Assembly: GCF_008831285.2 (NCBI RefSeq)
Contig: NC_045140.1
Coordinates: forward strand, 25,810,131 to 25,874,130
DNA length: 64,000 nt
From: Nymphaea colorata
Taxonomy: Eukaryota; Streptophyta; Magnoliopsida; Nymphaeales; Nymphaeaceae
Direction: 5' to 3'
This document shows positions 1-13,130 of the stretch, piece by piece. Each line of letters opens with the position of its first letter. Positions within the stretch are counted from its first letter, which is position 1. A program made the position numbers and the translations under genes. The notes under the pieces were generated by a model. That model ran no database searches, was not told where the DNA came from, and saw only the letters and a list, made by a program, of their open reading frames with translations.

Positions 1-135
1 TTGACTATCGTCCCATTATCTTTATTCTCTGTCGGGTTGTACATGGCAAAAGTCATGAATGTGTAGCCTCAGGTTAATTTTGTTCTGCATGGGTGACGGT
101 GGAAATGACAAAAACGGAAAATATCGTTCTCTCTT

Positions 136-347
136 AAGGGGCCTTTCATATATTCAGAATCATAGAATATTAGAATCAAAATACTAATTTTTTAAGAAAT
201 TAAAACTATTAAACAAACAAAGTATTTTTGTTTCTGAAATTAGGAAATTGAAACCTATGATTTTGATTCCATCCCAATTTGAGGAGGAATTATGATTTTG
301 AAATTTCCTTTCTTGAATCAAAATTCCAAACCATCAAATGCCCCCTT
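136..347. mobile_element. MITE-like element, family copy 1
   Basis: The ends form imperfect inverted repeats: AAGGGGCCTTTCAT at the left, and AAGGGGGCATTTGATGG when the right end is read on the other strand. The interior is AT-rich and noncoding. Related sequence occurs near 26590-26775, 43904-44095 and 46120-46216 plus 46587-46660, sharing the motif of an AATTGAAATGGAATCAAAAT-like core. The flanking triplets TTA and TTC are only partly alike, so a PIF/Harbinger-type origin is likely but not proven. Confidence 0.5.
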
Positions 348-2270
348 CATAGTGGGTTGGGTGCCCTTCCGATTGGAAATCCTTCTCCTGATCAACAAGG
401 AAACTAGAAATACTCTCTCTCAGGGCAAGGATATCACTTCCTCTTCCCTTTTCCAACCTTAAGTCATATTTGAAGACAAGTATCTTTCGTTAAGCATCTT
501 TTTGTTCTCATATTTTCGAGTATATTAGCAATAAATATCAGACATCAAAACCAGTGATGATGCATAAACTTTGAGTCTGTCCCCATCCAAACAACCCACC
601 AACTGGGTTTTCGAGACAAAACTAGATCGAACCATAATCTTTTTCTGTGTTCATCCGAAATTTCCTCGGAGAGATGCTGGGTGGTCACTTCTTGCTGGTG
701 CCAGAAAATTCCACCTTGAGCGATGATGGCAAGAGGAAGCCATAATGCTTTCTCCTGTGATAACTAGAATGATTTCCGTCTGGAAGTTTATCTTTTGCCT
801 GATTTCAGAAAGATCTTTTCTCAAAATTGATTGCACTGATCAAAGTCAGGGCTGACACTTGTCCCAAATAAGTGCATGAAGTTCAAGCAATTTCTGTCGT
901 ACCGTCATATGTTCTGTTTCCCCACCTCTTTCAAATGGTCATCTTCATGACTGTTGTTGGAATGAAAGGCGGGTTCAGCATAGTAGATTTCACCAACTCT
1001 TGAACAATATTCCTTTTAAGGAAACAATGGATATCTCGCCCCAAAAAAAAGATAAACTAAGATTACGGGTAAATAATATGGCTGGCCTTGAGAGCGATAA
1101 GTTGTTAGTCCCTGAGGGTTTTGCAAGTTTTGGTTGCACTATAGAGCCTATAGAACACCTTCCTCGTTTCAAGCATGCCATCAGCCGCCACACATTTTTT
1201 CGTTTTGTGAGCTTTGAGGAGACCAATCACTTTCCAAAACAATTACATATCCTATTTTAAAGTTTGGCTTTTTTGAACATCCAACTCCTTAATTTAGTTG
1301 ATGCAGTTATTTTAAAGCTTAGCTCGTATATAAGTTTATGAAGAATCTTAGAGAGACTTAATAAAAAGGGTTAAGTGATTGGTCGTTCCGATTTATAACT
1401 ATTTTGAAAGAGGAACTCAAGCTGCTAACGGGGTTGAGATCCACTAGATCAAGAGTTGGAGCCTGATATGGAGTTGGGTTAAGTTGTTACAATGGAATTG
1501 GAACTGAAGTTGTTAAGGGACGGGTTGGGATATGCCAAACAAGATCATGACAATTAGAATGCTGAGAAGGCTGGTCTTCAGTCATTTTTACTTGCAGACA
1601 TTACAGCATATAAGAAACATGGATAAGAAAAAAGTTGGGACAGAATGTGCACAACCCCAAACAGGTGGAAATCCTCAAGGATCGGCGTTGAGAGATCCCA
1701 CTCCAAGAGCTGGTTCTTCCTGGTGCAAAAGAATTCTCTTCTTTCGGAGTTTAATCCTTGTAAACCCATCGTTAATGGGCCACCTTCGTTCGTTGTTGAT
1801 TCACCATCCCACAAATCCAGCCACTAGTACCTCCGCATTAATGGGAAAACTTATTAAGCCAACACTAACCCTTGCGTTGTTTAGTGCTACCAGCTTTTGA
1901 TTTTGATAAGTTTCCATAGATTCTGGGCTTTTATTACCCAAGCTGATTATATGCATAGTCCTGTGGATAGGTCCACATGTACCAAGTGTTTGAATTGATG
2001 AAACTAAATATCCAAATAGAAAGTTTTGGGTATTTAGTGCCTGTGATTTTTGTTTCACATTCCATGTGTCCCATCTTGTTTGATTTGATGGAACTTTAGT
2101 TCCACGTTTATTTATGCATGAAACAAAAGTACCACATATTTGTAATATGCTTGGTTTTAGTTCCATGCATTATTGTTTTAACAAAAGCAAGAACAAAATC
2201 CGTTGTTCCCATTGCCAAATCTAGACTGTTCTTGCTGTTGGTTTCTTCCATTTTGTAGCTTTGTCTGCCT
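348..2270. other. Intergenic stretch, no gene recognised
   Basis: I see only short open frames without recognisable domains or a convincing splice structure. The 86-residue frame at 1000-1260 (+) and the overlapping 78-residue frame on the minus strand match no family I know. The DNA looks like old, decayed repeat sequence. Confidence 0.5.
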
Positions 2271-2275
2271 AGAAG

Positions 2276-2450
2276 CTAGAGGGGGAAGGGGGTGACGGTG
2301 AAGGGGAAGACTGTGAAGGAGAAGAGAGAAGAGGAAGGAGAAGGGAGACACGGTGAAGGAGAAGAAAGAAGGGGAAGGGAGAGACGGTGAAAGAGAAGAG
2401 GAAGGGGAAGGGGAGAGACGGACAAGGGAAGGGGAACGGAAGTTCCAACG
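2276..2450. repeat. Purine-rich low-complexity tract
   Basis: About 175 bp of almost pure A and G on the plus strand, built of irregular GAAGGGGAAGG-like units with recurring GACGGTGAAG. The minus-strand open frame across it is a by-product of composition and has no coding character. Confidence 0.75.
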
Positions 2451-3545
2451 GTAAAAAGAAAAAAATTACCAGGAATAAAGTTCCACATTTAGGTGGAACC
2501 TTATTTTGGGTAATAAAGTTTCGTAACCCCTCAAAAAGTTCCGCACAAAAGTTCTCTGTTTGTTGAAAAATTAAACTTCTTAATAAATTTAACCTTTAGT
2601 TCAACTTTGATGGTACAATTCTATCAATTCAAATGAGTTATCACGAGTGTACAGGCTGTGAACATAACAATGTCCCATTGTTACTACCATGTGGCCAATG
2701 GGTGTTGGAAAAGCCGCCCTGCGGTGGCACCTTTCAACGGCCTACATGCTATTTAATTTTCAATAAATTCTCGTGTTTTATGCATTTTTTTCTTTTTATT
2801 TATAAAATCATATTGAATAAAAATATAAATATGAGTTTTTGGTGGGGTACTCATTTAAAGAATTTCATATTCAATAAGGCACTCATATATATAACAAAAC
2901 TGATAGTTGAAGATGCTAATGTAAAAATTAAAAAAAACAAAAAAACATAGCCTAGTGTAGGCTAGGCAACTCTCATGTCAGCCCAGCCCACATAGGACTC
3001 CACCACTGCTTTTTTCTAGAGAATACGTGGTTCGATGGGTTCTACAAAATGCCGCAGAACGTCCCACCCAAATACTTTGTTGTTAATAAGAATAGTGATG
3101 GAAACTATTGGGCTAAAGGGACTCTTATCTTATCTCATTTTGATTGGTTATGATCCAGCTACCAATCAAGGAAACGCTTCAAATTCCGAAGAGTTAAATA
3201 CAGTGGAAATTGGAATTTAAGTCCAAAACCCAACCCATCTTAACAGAAAATGTGACAAAAATTCCCCTACCGGTTGAGTCCATTTGCAACCTACTCGAAG
3301 CTATCCATGGGCGGCTTATGATCTCGATTCCCAGTCTTATCAAGGACTTTATGCCACCGTCACGTGTAGTTTTCTTCTTTGACAGGTCATGTTTGCAACC
3401 AGGAACAAGCAAAAAAAGAGTGGAGTCCATATGTGAAGAGCCTGTACTTTGTCCCCTTCCAGAGAGCTCTTATGTATGATCTTATTGCCGTCCTTTCAAC
3501 TAACGTCCCTTAAGCAATCACTAGCAACAGCAATATTCACGTCCC
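2451..3545. other. Intergenic stretch upstream of the small secreted-protein gene
   Basis: No coding region is supported. The last few hundred bases probably hold the promoter of the gene starting at 3546, but I cannot point to a convincing TATA box. Confidence 0.4.
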
Positions 3546-4106
3546 ATGGAACTAGATAGGCCTTCATTGTGGCTCTTGTTCTTCCTTCTCTTCTGCATGA
3601 GTGACCCAATTTCAGCAAATGCGGAGGATAAAAAGTTGCCTTCATCGCCCGCAAATCTCGAGGAACTCGAGTTTCTTAAAGGTAAGGTTAACATTTTAAG
3701 CATAAGATTCTCGACCCGGCCTGCAACACATTTGCTTTCATTGTTCCAAGAAGAAAGCGAAGAAAAGTTTTCAAGCTTCTCCTCTTAAATGAGCTATACC
3801 TTTCAGGAACTTGATTAATTTCGAAAATTTGTTGCAGGTCTCCTGGATTACAAGGCAGGGGTGGGCTTCGGATGTGAGCGACTGCGGAAAGAGCAGAAAC
3901 ACATGAAAGGTGGGTATGTGGGCAGGATTTTGAAAGGGGGGGCGGGACATGGGAAACAAGCGGCTTCTGGAAGAGGTTATAGACGTCCACCGACTAAAAG
4001 TACCAGTAGCGCAACCTCCTTCCGGCTTTCCGGCACCTTCTTCCCACCACCGTTGCTGAAAGATTTATTCTCTCTTTGTCTCGTCGTTTTTCTCTTTCCA
4101 CTGTAG
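3546..4106 (+). CDS. Small predicted secreted protein, two exons, function unknown
   Basis: I join exon 1 at 3546-3681 and exon 2 at 3838-4106 (donor G|GTAAGG, acceptor TTGTTGCAG|G), giving 134 residues. Residues 1-25 look like a signal peptide: a charged MELDRP start, a hydrophobic WLLFFLLF core, then a small-residue stretch (SANA) suited to cleavage. The middle is basic and glycine-rich, with segments such as KGGYVGRILKGG and GRGYRRPP. The last 17 residues are hydrophobic again (LFSLCLVVFLFPL). That could be a GPI-anchor signal or a membrane tail. I do not recognise the family. The clean splice sites, the frame kept across the junction and the paired N- and C-terminal hydrophobic segments favour a real gene. 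A spurious short frame remains possible. No neighbour gives a functional hint; the next gene, eIFiso4G, converges from the other strand. Confidence 0.5.
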
Positions 4107-6234
4107 TAATGACTAAAGAGAGAGGGAGAGGGAGAGGGAGCCGGGTTGATGGGTATACCCACCAAGAGAGAAACTAGCTAGACATGCAGTGCAATTAATC
4201 AGACCAGTTATTTTTACCCCGAAAAGAAAAATCTGATCCCAAAAAAATGCATTACTCCCATGAAGATAGTTCCTACATGAAGCCGTTGGTACAGTTTTTT
4301 TTCCTATCATAGAGTCCTGTATAATAAAGTTAGATAATTGATAAAAGTATTTTCCAATTGGGTACTTAAGAAGAGAGCCGAACTTGCAAAATGGGAATTT
4401 AAAAGAGAAGAGGGAGAGAGATATGGGGCTTGCAAGATGGAAGAATCGTCGTCTACATGTATATAAAATAAAAATGTCGTGTTGATTATTGAGTTTTTGC
4501 TCGACATTAAATCCTCATTGTTTTTTTCACAAAGAGAATGAAAGATCCAAACGCTTTAAGAGGAGCCAACTCTTTCTCAAGTTCATTTTGACCCAAGTGT
4601 CATTGTAGTTTAACTGGAACAGAAGGTTTAATTGAAAATTGATTACAAGCCGCAAATCAGTTTTCCTGTTTTTTTTGAATGACAGAAATTATTCTGGTAG
4701 GAGACCCAGAGATGCTTAACCTTCTCAAACTCCATTCTTCCCAACAATACCGACTTTCAAGAATATTGAAACTTTTGCCGACTTTCAAGAATATTGGAAC
4801 TTTTGCCTGGACGGTACAGAGATTCGGCGCCAACAAGAAGTCGTAATGAGGTTTGAATCAATGATCGGATACCCACCGATCTAGCCCTCCAAAGTTGTGA
4901 CAATCCCTTTATGTTCTTGCTTTTATTTTCTTGATTCAACCAACAATACTTCCTGAGGAAAGATGCAGGATATGATCACCATAGCCTCCCAGATAAGATC
5001 ACTGAAGCCCCCTAAGTGGGCGTCTATCTGGACCACCAAGTTCTAACGGGAACCGACCCATTGATGACAGTATCAAGAGTATCTGCTGTTGCTTTCCAGA
5101 TTGTGAAGATTACGTATTTGGGGTAGAAAGAGAGAAAGAGGGAGAGGCTCCAATAAAATCAACAGATACTCCACACAATACCCAATATGAAAGGAGAACG
5201 AATCCGTTCTGCTTTGGAAAATGCGGGTAGCTTCCGGAGAAAAAATCTCAGACAGGGCTCATCTTTAATATATTTTCATAAGATTCGCACCTGACACATA
5301 GTTGTGACCGCCATGTTTCGGAGAGAGATGTTTTGATCAGTAGTGCTTACAATTTCCAAAATCAGCAGAGCATGTGATGCATCAAAAAATTTATGGTCCA
5401 ACCAGGTTGTAAATGAATAGTAGCAGCATTCAAGCAACTGACAGCTAATTACCAATTACAAGCTCCATTACCGCCTTATGAGCAGCAGCATTTAGCTGCT
5501 CGGCTCCTGTTGTCTGCAACGAAGTCAATAAAAATAGCAGCTGAAACCAAGGAGACAAAAAAATACATGCCGCCGGCTAATCGCTGCTCTGCCCTTCTCA
5601 GACACATGTTGATTAAGCAAATCAATGGTCTTTTTAATGCAGCTGAACAATGGACTTGTGCCAAATAGATGCAAGCCCAGCTCAAAATTCTTCCTCAACA
5701 AGTCCTCCAAATTCAGGACTTCATGGAACACATGCAAATATAACTCTTCGTGCAACTTTCCTCTAAAAGAGTAACAAAATCGAATAATGAACTCAGCCAA
5801 GCCAAGAATCTAATGTAGATTGAAGTGTATTGGGACTTTATGCAGCAAAACATTGAGCGCAGAAAAAAAAAAGAACCCAAGCTTATGCGTACAAAAAATT
5901 GAGAAAGAATGAAACAGGAAATAAGACCATTGTATTAAACTTGAAGTTCAACTCAAGCACTCCCAGAATTTGCAGCATCTCAAGGGAGAAAAACTGAAGC
6001 ACCTTCTTTTTCCTTTTCCAAATTGGAGAACTGCCTCGTAAATCTCGAGAAATATACAACTCATAAAAATTAACCGTCACCACAGGTAGGCTAAATTATG
6101 ATTGTAACACAAGTTTCTTGCCTCAGATAAACGAGGAAAATGAAAAATAGAAAGAAAACAAAATTCATGCTCGTCTAAGTTACAAGGCCGTACAAGGGGA
6201 GAGAGCGCAGTAAACATATTTAACCACCGGGGTT
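4107..6234. other. Intergenic stretch and probable 3' flank of eIFiso4G
   Basis: No protein-coding gene is supported. The part just below 6235 must hold the eIFiso4G 3' UTR on the minus strand, but I saw no clear AATAAA, only weak variants. A 91-residue minus frame at 5525-5800 has no recognisable domain. A 28-bp unit containing GACTTTCAAGAATATTG is tandemly duplicated at about 4747-4804. Confidence 0.4.
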
Positions 6235-9200
6235 CTATGACAGAAGACGCTCACATGCTTCTGCATCTGCTCCCTGTGACCCTAGAATACCTTGTCCTGC
6301 CACACTCGATTTGATCCACGTCATTGCGGCATCAAACACCAGTTTCCGGTAAAATGTGTCCTCGATATTCTGCAGGGTTTCTCGAAGAAAGTTAAAATCT
6401 AATATACCAGCTACAATAAGCCTTCCAATTACCTCGCCAAAATTGCTGGGAGCCTTAGGTGCATCTAAGGCTATATCATCCAATAGTGATCCATACTGAA
6501 GACACCCAGCACCAAGATCTTGCACGGTTAATGCCTTCTTTGTGATTAAGAACTCGAGGAGCTTTGAAATAGGTTCTACGCATGGTGGGCTCTTATCAAA
6601 TGCCAGGGCGATTGCTTCTTTTACGAACTCCGGGAGATAATCAGGACTCGTCAATTCTTCAACACATTGCAGTGCTTCATTGAGATCACGGATGCTGAAG
6701 TATTCTTCTACTAGATTGATGGTCTTCCTCTTCAAATCAGCAGGTTTTTGTATCGTGGTAGGCAATGGTTTATCAGGTATTTGGGAAACACGAGGTTCAG
6801 CTTGCTTTGAAAATAGAGGTGTATTAACGGGCCTTGTGGGTCCTGGATACTGGTTCGGTGGTGGAGCTGTAGGACCACTGCCCTGCAAGAGCGCACTGGT
6901 CTTCCCAGATATAAGGCCACCGCTCCCTTGTGGTAATAACCTTGAATTAACTGATGCTTGCTTTCCAACAGCTGAGGAGGACAGACGATTGCCAGTGGCA
7001 CCACCTGGCTGCATTGAGCTAAGATCGGATTTTGGCATTGACCGGCTACGAGCAACTTCCCAGTTTTCATTATCAAGTCCAGGCATTCCAGGCATCTTCC
7101 TGGTTCCAGGCATCCCAGGCATCAGGCCACCAGCACCAGGCCGATTGATTGGAAAGCTAACTGGGCTGGCTCCACCCACGGCAGCTGTGACACGGCTGGC
7201 TGTTCCTGGTCGCAAACCAAGGTTCTTTTCTGCTTCTGAATGAATTTCACTGATAGTTTTTGCCTTCACCTGTAGACACATTAGCTTGCTACGTTCAAAT
7301 TTTGAATGTGTTTGTCAAGAAAATTAAAAAGCCACATGAAAGAGCATGGGGGCAAGAAATTACCCCCATTAACAAGTTAAAACCAATTTATCAGTCGCCT
7401 CTATGTCAATTTTCAGTTCTTACCTCTTCTCGCCTAGGAACCCAATTGTTGGCTCGTAGATCCAGAATATCACGCAATAGGAACCTCAATCTTGGAGCTA
7501 GCTGATGATTTTTAGACAGCTCTTTTAGCCGGCTGAAGTACATGTCATTAATTTTGCGAGACTTTGCACCTTCATCAAGCTGCTTGCCTATGATGGAAAA
7601 GAATTGGCAGATAGCCTCAACATTGTCTTCATCTGGGCAAGATTTTGGATCATGTCCCAACAGTTCCTGTTGCCAAAAGCTCCTGTTACTAAACTTAACA
7701 TGCCTCAGCTAACTGCTTGAAGAGAGGGTATATTTTTTCACTTACCTGAACAATATGATGAACAATCTTCTCAGGCACCATCTTCTGCTTCAAGAGCTCA
7801 CCAATGAGCCGGATGTTACCAAGAGTTCTTAGCTTCACAATCCTTTCCTTGTCCTTGCGTTCCAATTCCTGTTCTGCTCCAGTCATTTGCTTAATTTCAG
7901 CTCGCAACTTGTCAGAATTTTCAAATGCCTCCTGGCAGATATTTAAGAGGACCCGCTTAAATGTGATTTCTTTGCCATCAGGTTCATCCGAGGGAAAGGG
8001 TGGGAGCTTTGTGTTCAGATCAGAACACAATAATGCATACATAGGGCAAAAGGTAGGCTCAAGTACTGCCTTTTCAAATATCAACGAGATAACACCCTGT
8101 GCAGAAACAGCAAACAATTTCTTAAATTCAATGGACAATGTGCAAGAATACTTGCCATTTTGGCACAAAAACTTTAGGAGCATTCAAAAAACCTTGAGAA
8201 TGTCAGCTGATGTGATTCCAGAATCAATAAGCTGGCCTTTAAGAAGATCAAATTTTTCAGGTGTCAGCTTGTTGAGTATCCTACAATCAATAAGCCAATC
8301 ACAGACAACCCATGCGATAATCAGGAAAGATGGTCTAGAATGTTGTTATCCTTACTGCACTGAAAATTACCATGCAGTATCCAAATGAAATAAATGTGTG
8401 AAGTCATCATTTAAGCACAACTTGTTTTATTAAGAAAACATCTGCATAGATGATATATTGTCCTTCTAACCACCACAAGATGGCTTCAAAATCTCCAAAT
8501 TTAAAGACAGACGACAAATGCAAACATTGGAAGTTTTACCCTTTAACTGTCTTCAAAACACGATCTTTTTCTGACAAATTTCCTCGACGTGCTGACCAGG
8601 GAACTTCAGCCTTGATAAGAGCAGGGGTTGGTCCCACCTACAGATGACCATGGAAAGTAAGTCAGTCATCTGAAGAAAAGGAAAATCTATAAGACATTGC
8701 TCCTGCAAGGATGCTCCCTAAGCAAATAAACTTTCAAGAAAATATAAGTGGCCAGATTATTCAACCTTGGTCCATTTTCCCTCATTAGAACATCAAATAG
8801 AATAACCCAAATTTAACCAAATAAATTATAAAATTGGAACCATTTCACATTCAAATTCAAACTGTTATGGTTGTGTGTGCATGAGAGAAAGAGAGAGCGA
8901 GAGAGAGAGAGAGAGAGACCTGTGAAACTTGAATTCTGGAAGAGAACTGAGAACTCAACTGATCTGCACGGTTTGACTGAAAAGAATTTTGTTCTAATGC
9001 CCTTGAATTTGATATGTAGGAATCTGATTCTGTTCTTTTGCTAGAATATTCTTTGCTATCACGAATCGTATCCCAAGATCTTTCTTCTCCAGAAGCAGGA
9101 ACTTGTGCTGCCCGACCACGCCAATCACGGTTGTCTGGCTCAGAATAACGACCTTGTGGTTGACTCTGTGACTGTACCAACAATAAAGGGTACAGAGGTT

Positions 9201-12200
9201 AGAAAATTCTGCATAGGCCACGATTAAGTAGGAATGCTAAAGAAGGACGAAGACAAAGAGAAAAGGAAATATAGTTGCATAAACAATACAATAAGGTTGG
9301 ACATGATATCAGTAAGAAACAGATATATCTGATAGAATGATATAAAAAAAGGAAAAAAAAACAAACAAACACCTGAAACAACAAAGTTACCTACATTAGC
9401 ATCTGTGCGACCCCAACTCTGGTCATCACCAAATATTTCAGATTCAATCTCTTGCTTGATCTTCATAACATCCTCAGGAGGCTGAACAGCCTAGAGCCAA
9501 TGGAGAGAAAAAGTGTCACACAATAAGTTTCCACTTAAAATCTCAAGGACATGAAATAGAAATCCTATCACAAGTAATAACTCAAAAAGAACAAAAATAA
9601 ACGAAAGCATTAGAAGAGCTCTACATTTTCCAGAAGGTTAATTGCAAGAACTTAACCAAGAGAAACTAGAAGTTTGGAAAACTGCAGGCTTTTAACAGCA
9701 TGCCATAAAAGTCGAACATGCAAATCCAAATTGCTCCAGGATAACAGTGAGTAGCATAGACAAATTTGGTTCTCACTTCTCGGTAAGATAGTTGAGCATA
9801 TTCAATAACTACAATAAATGAAATTAAAAAAGAAATTTAGGGAAATAACAAATACCTCCCTGAGCTGCAACAATTGATCTCGTGTATATCTGACATGCTC
9901 ATGCCCCTCAAGCTGCATCTCTCCAGTCTTCAATACAAATAAGAACATCAGGCATGCCCAAAAAATTTTTACTCAAGATTCTACGGAAAACTTAGAAACA
10001 GGCCTACTGCCGAAGTATGAAGCAATACAGAACCAGCACAATCTAATTTTTGCCAGGTGAAAAAGGAGAACTTGAGAAATCTGATGGCAAAGCTTGAAGA
10101 CCTCTTTTCTTTTGTACAACTAAACTAAATTCAGATATTTGAATGCAAGCACAAGCATCTAAAATACAGGTTTTGCTAAATAAATGTTGACACCAAAGGG
10201 TGGAATCAACAGAATAGAAGCCATCACCAGCCAGAAGTCCAAGGGTAGAACAGCCAGAATATGAAACATAAACCATAAAAATTATATAGTTTCTTCAACA
10301 GACAGAATGCCAAGAATGTTTCTTTTATAAATATAATGAAAGAAGATGGCCATTTTAAACAGCACGATTATATCAAAGATTAGGATCAAAATAGCAGAAG
10401 AACAAGATACATTACGGTTCCCAAAATCAGTGTCCTGGGCATAGGTTGCACAACTATAGAGAGCAAGGGCTACCATGTTGCTTCCTCATGGTAAGCCATT
10501 AGCAACTTATACCAAGCTAAAAATCATTAATGCACGTAAAATCCTTAAGTGGACATCACAAATTTGTAATGTGATAATAAGACCAGGTTTTAAAAGCTGC
10601 TGGAAATTACGCTCATTTGAAGCAAAACACTCTTCAACGACTAAGGAAGTAACGCACAGCTTTACTTGTTTCCGCTTTTTACTTTGTCTCTTATTAAAAC
10701 AGTTCCAGCCTTCAAAACATGCTAGACAAACATAGAGGACTTGACAATAACTCAATAAGACATATTAAATAATTTAAACTGCTACAAAAAAATACCAAAT
10801 AAGCTTTATATAGATTTGAGAAAAGACAGTCAAAGAAGATAAGTACGTTGGCACCAACACTCGACATACATAGATAAATCCTATAAAGCAAGTCGACAGA
10901 ATTCAAGTATTCAACACTCTTACATAGTTATTGTGTATGCATGCAGTAGTCACATGATACTGAGAGAAAAATGTCAATAGAGGCTGAAGCCAGACATCAT
11001 GGTACCACAAACTTGACATTAGAAGTTTGGGAGGCTAAATAGAGGACAATCATAAGGACCAACTTGGTCACCATATGTAAGATGATACTAAACTAAACCT
11101 CAAAGCGGAAACATACGTTGCTTATAAGCATGACGATCCTTTCATAAATGAAATAAGGGGACTTTACAAGGATATACATTGGCAGCTAAACTTTGTCTCC
11201 TTTTTCTGCAAGTCATGTTGAAATTTATAGAGATGGTTAAGAACCGCACAACAAAAAATGGTTCCAACAAGTAACATGCGAAGAGGCCTTGAAGATGAAA
11301 CCAGAGGTCAAGGAAGAACAAGTTCGAACTTCAAACAGAACATGAACTTTGAATCGCTAAAAACTGTCAGTAACTGTTGAGGTATGGGTTATGGAATAAT
11401 GTTGCAGCTAGTCTCATAGACAAGCACACCAGGGCCAAGGAATATCTGATTGTCAAACTTCAGAATGAAGACATTAATGATCAAAGAAGAAGAAGTAGCT
11501 AAATTTGACTTTGTAAACAATGGAGTAGGATTTACAAGCCAGTGGCGATCAAACCCCCAAGTGAAGTACATAGAGAACTGCAAGAACGGCTCATAAAATG
11601 CAATAGATCGTTGACCACGACAAAGTCACCAGAAACGCATCTCCAAACCCCCCCTCCTTTTCTTTTTCGTTTTCCTATCATGAATGTGATTGCTTACAAT
11701 ATTTAGGCCTCGGCAACTTGATAAGGTTGTCCTTCAACTTCAACATGTAATCAATGCACGTTCAGGATACTTCAATGTCAAGCAACAACATTCCCGAACC
11801 AGCAAATTATAGGGAGACAACGATTACCCAGTTCGCTTCTAATTCGCATTGACACTGTTCTCCTCCTCTTTTTTCAATGATAGCATCCGTATCAATGTTT
11901 TAATAGTGCAACACTAATGCTGCAAGCACCGTACAAGACTTGCAGAAAGTCTTCAAAGTTAGACGAGGCACCGAAGCTTCATCAAACAGCAGATAGAATT
12001 GACACATGAGTTTGATGTGTATCAAATATTAATCACAAGCATAATTCCAACTTGTTCAAGATATTGTGAAGACAAACGGCTAAGTCTTCAATAACACAAA
12101 TACCATGCACATGAATGGAACAAAGAAGTTCCTTTTTCAGTAACAGCGACATAAACAACAATGAGAAATCCATCTAACTAATCACAGAAACGCGAAAGGC

Positions 12201-12907
12201 ACGATATGGGAACAACATAACACTTTAAGAGGTCAATTTTCTTTCTCTTCGAGTAACTAATTCCAACAAAATTCACGTAAGCATCCAAGAATTGTTCAAA
12301 CAAGGATCAAGATTTTGCAACACGCCAGGAAGCACAACCCCCGATTGAATAGACAAACAAACTGAGATAGGAACTCAATAACGTAAACAAGCGCCATAAA
12401 CTGCAGAAACAAGAAGCGCAACAAGGTAAGAAGGACGAGAAGACACAGAAAAGGAAGTCGTAGCCAAAAGAAAAACGCTCTTAAACCGTTACTCAAAACA
12501 AATGATAGGAAAGCCAGGGGATCATCAACAGAACCAAGCCGAGGGCAAAATACAGATAAAGAAATTTCGTCGGCCACATACGTTTCCCCATCGAAACCAG
12601 GAAAAGATCCAACCTTTGAGCAGGAAAACAAACAGAAAACAAGAAATAAAGAAAGAACGAAACCGAACTCTAGCTCCTAGGAGGCTCCCTAGGGAACAGA
12701 ACCGACCTTGAATGAGCCGAAAGCAAAGCCGCCGCCACCGCCTGAACCTCCATGGGGCCGTAGAGATGGCAGATCGGAGGAGGCAGACGAGGGGATCCCC
12801 GAACCGGAATTTCCAGGTGCCGAGTCGAAACGAGGACCAAAAAATCGTCCCCGAGTTCCGCCACCACCGCCTGGCCTCAAGCTGAGCACCGTCTGATCCG
12901 CCTGCAT
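6235..12907 (-). CDS. eIFiso4G: Eukaryotic translation initiation factor isoform 4G (eIFiso4G)
   Basis: This is the scaffold of the plant-specific eIFiso4F cap-binding complex. It bridges eIFiso4E, eIF4A and eIF3 in cytosolic translation initiation. I read nine exons on the minus strand: 12707-12907, 9856-9927, 9395-9490, 9171-8920, 8637-8540, 8280-8193, 8096-7746, 7666-7424 and 7269-6235. All have GT-AG borders and join in frame to 811 residues, close to the roughly 780 of the Arabidopsis protein. The start [15 protein letters not shown] matches the conserved family N-terminus. The eIF4E-binding motif YTRDQLL lies at residues 81-87. The MIF4G domain runs from about 232 ([13 protein letters not shown]) to 460 ([11 protein letters not shown]). 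The linker is rich in Pro and Gly. The MA3 domain begins near 646 and ends shortly before the C-terminus. Intron 1 is 2779 bp; the others are 79 to 365 bp. Exon 4 could instead start two codons downstream at a second CAG. There are no frame breaks, so the gene is probably functional. Confidence 0.96.
8889..8919. repeat. (GA)n microsatellite beside a splice donor
   Basis: A GA-rich run in eIFiso4G intron 4 directly abuts the exon 4 donor. On the transcript the intron therefore begins GTCTCTCTCTC, a pyrimidine-rich and non-optimal donor context. Confidence 0.8.
9928..12706 (-). other. Long first intron of eIFiso4G
   Basis: This 2.8-kb intron separates the Gly-rich N-terminal exon from the exon carrying the eIF4E-binding site. 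The donor reads AAG|GTCGGT and the acceptor TTGAAG|ACTGG. I saw no open frame of interest inside. Long first introns in plant housekeeping genes often hold expression-enhancing sequence, but nothing specific can be shown here. Confidence 0.75.
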
Positions 12908-13130
12908 AACTCTGTGCGTCCCGCCCGAGCGCGTTAGTTCAGGACCGATTTGTCGCCGGAGAAACGGCGATAAAGATGAACAAAGAGAGAAAAAGGGAGG
13001 GAAGATGAGGATGAGAGGGATGGCAGCACACGCCTTCTCTCTCTCCAGCAGCTGCCAGGAGAAGGGGAGAGAAAAAGGGAGAGAGAGAGGAAGAAGAAGA
13101 GGAGGAAAAAAACCCTTTCCAGGACACCGG
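12908..13130 (-). promoter_or_regulatory. eIFiso4G 5' UTR and core promoter region
   Basis: Upstream of the ATG at 12907 the transcript strand is CT-rich over about 13020-13110, typical of plant 5' UTRs. A GAATAAAAG motif on the minus strand near 13150-13160 could serve as a TATA-like element for a start near 13120. The start site itself is inferred. Confidence 0.35.

Noticed and set aside
6680-7243. 187-codon plus-strand frame opposite eIFiso4G exon 9
   Set aside because: A shadow of the Pro/Gly-rich linker; the minus-strand exon is certain.
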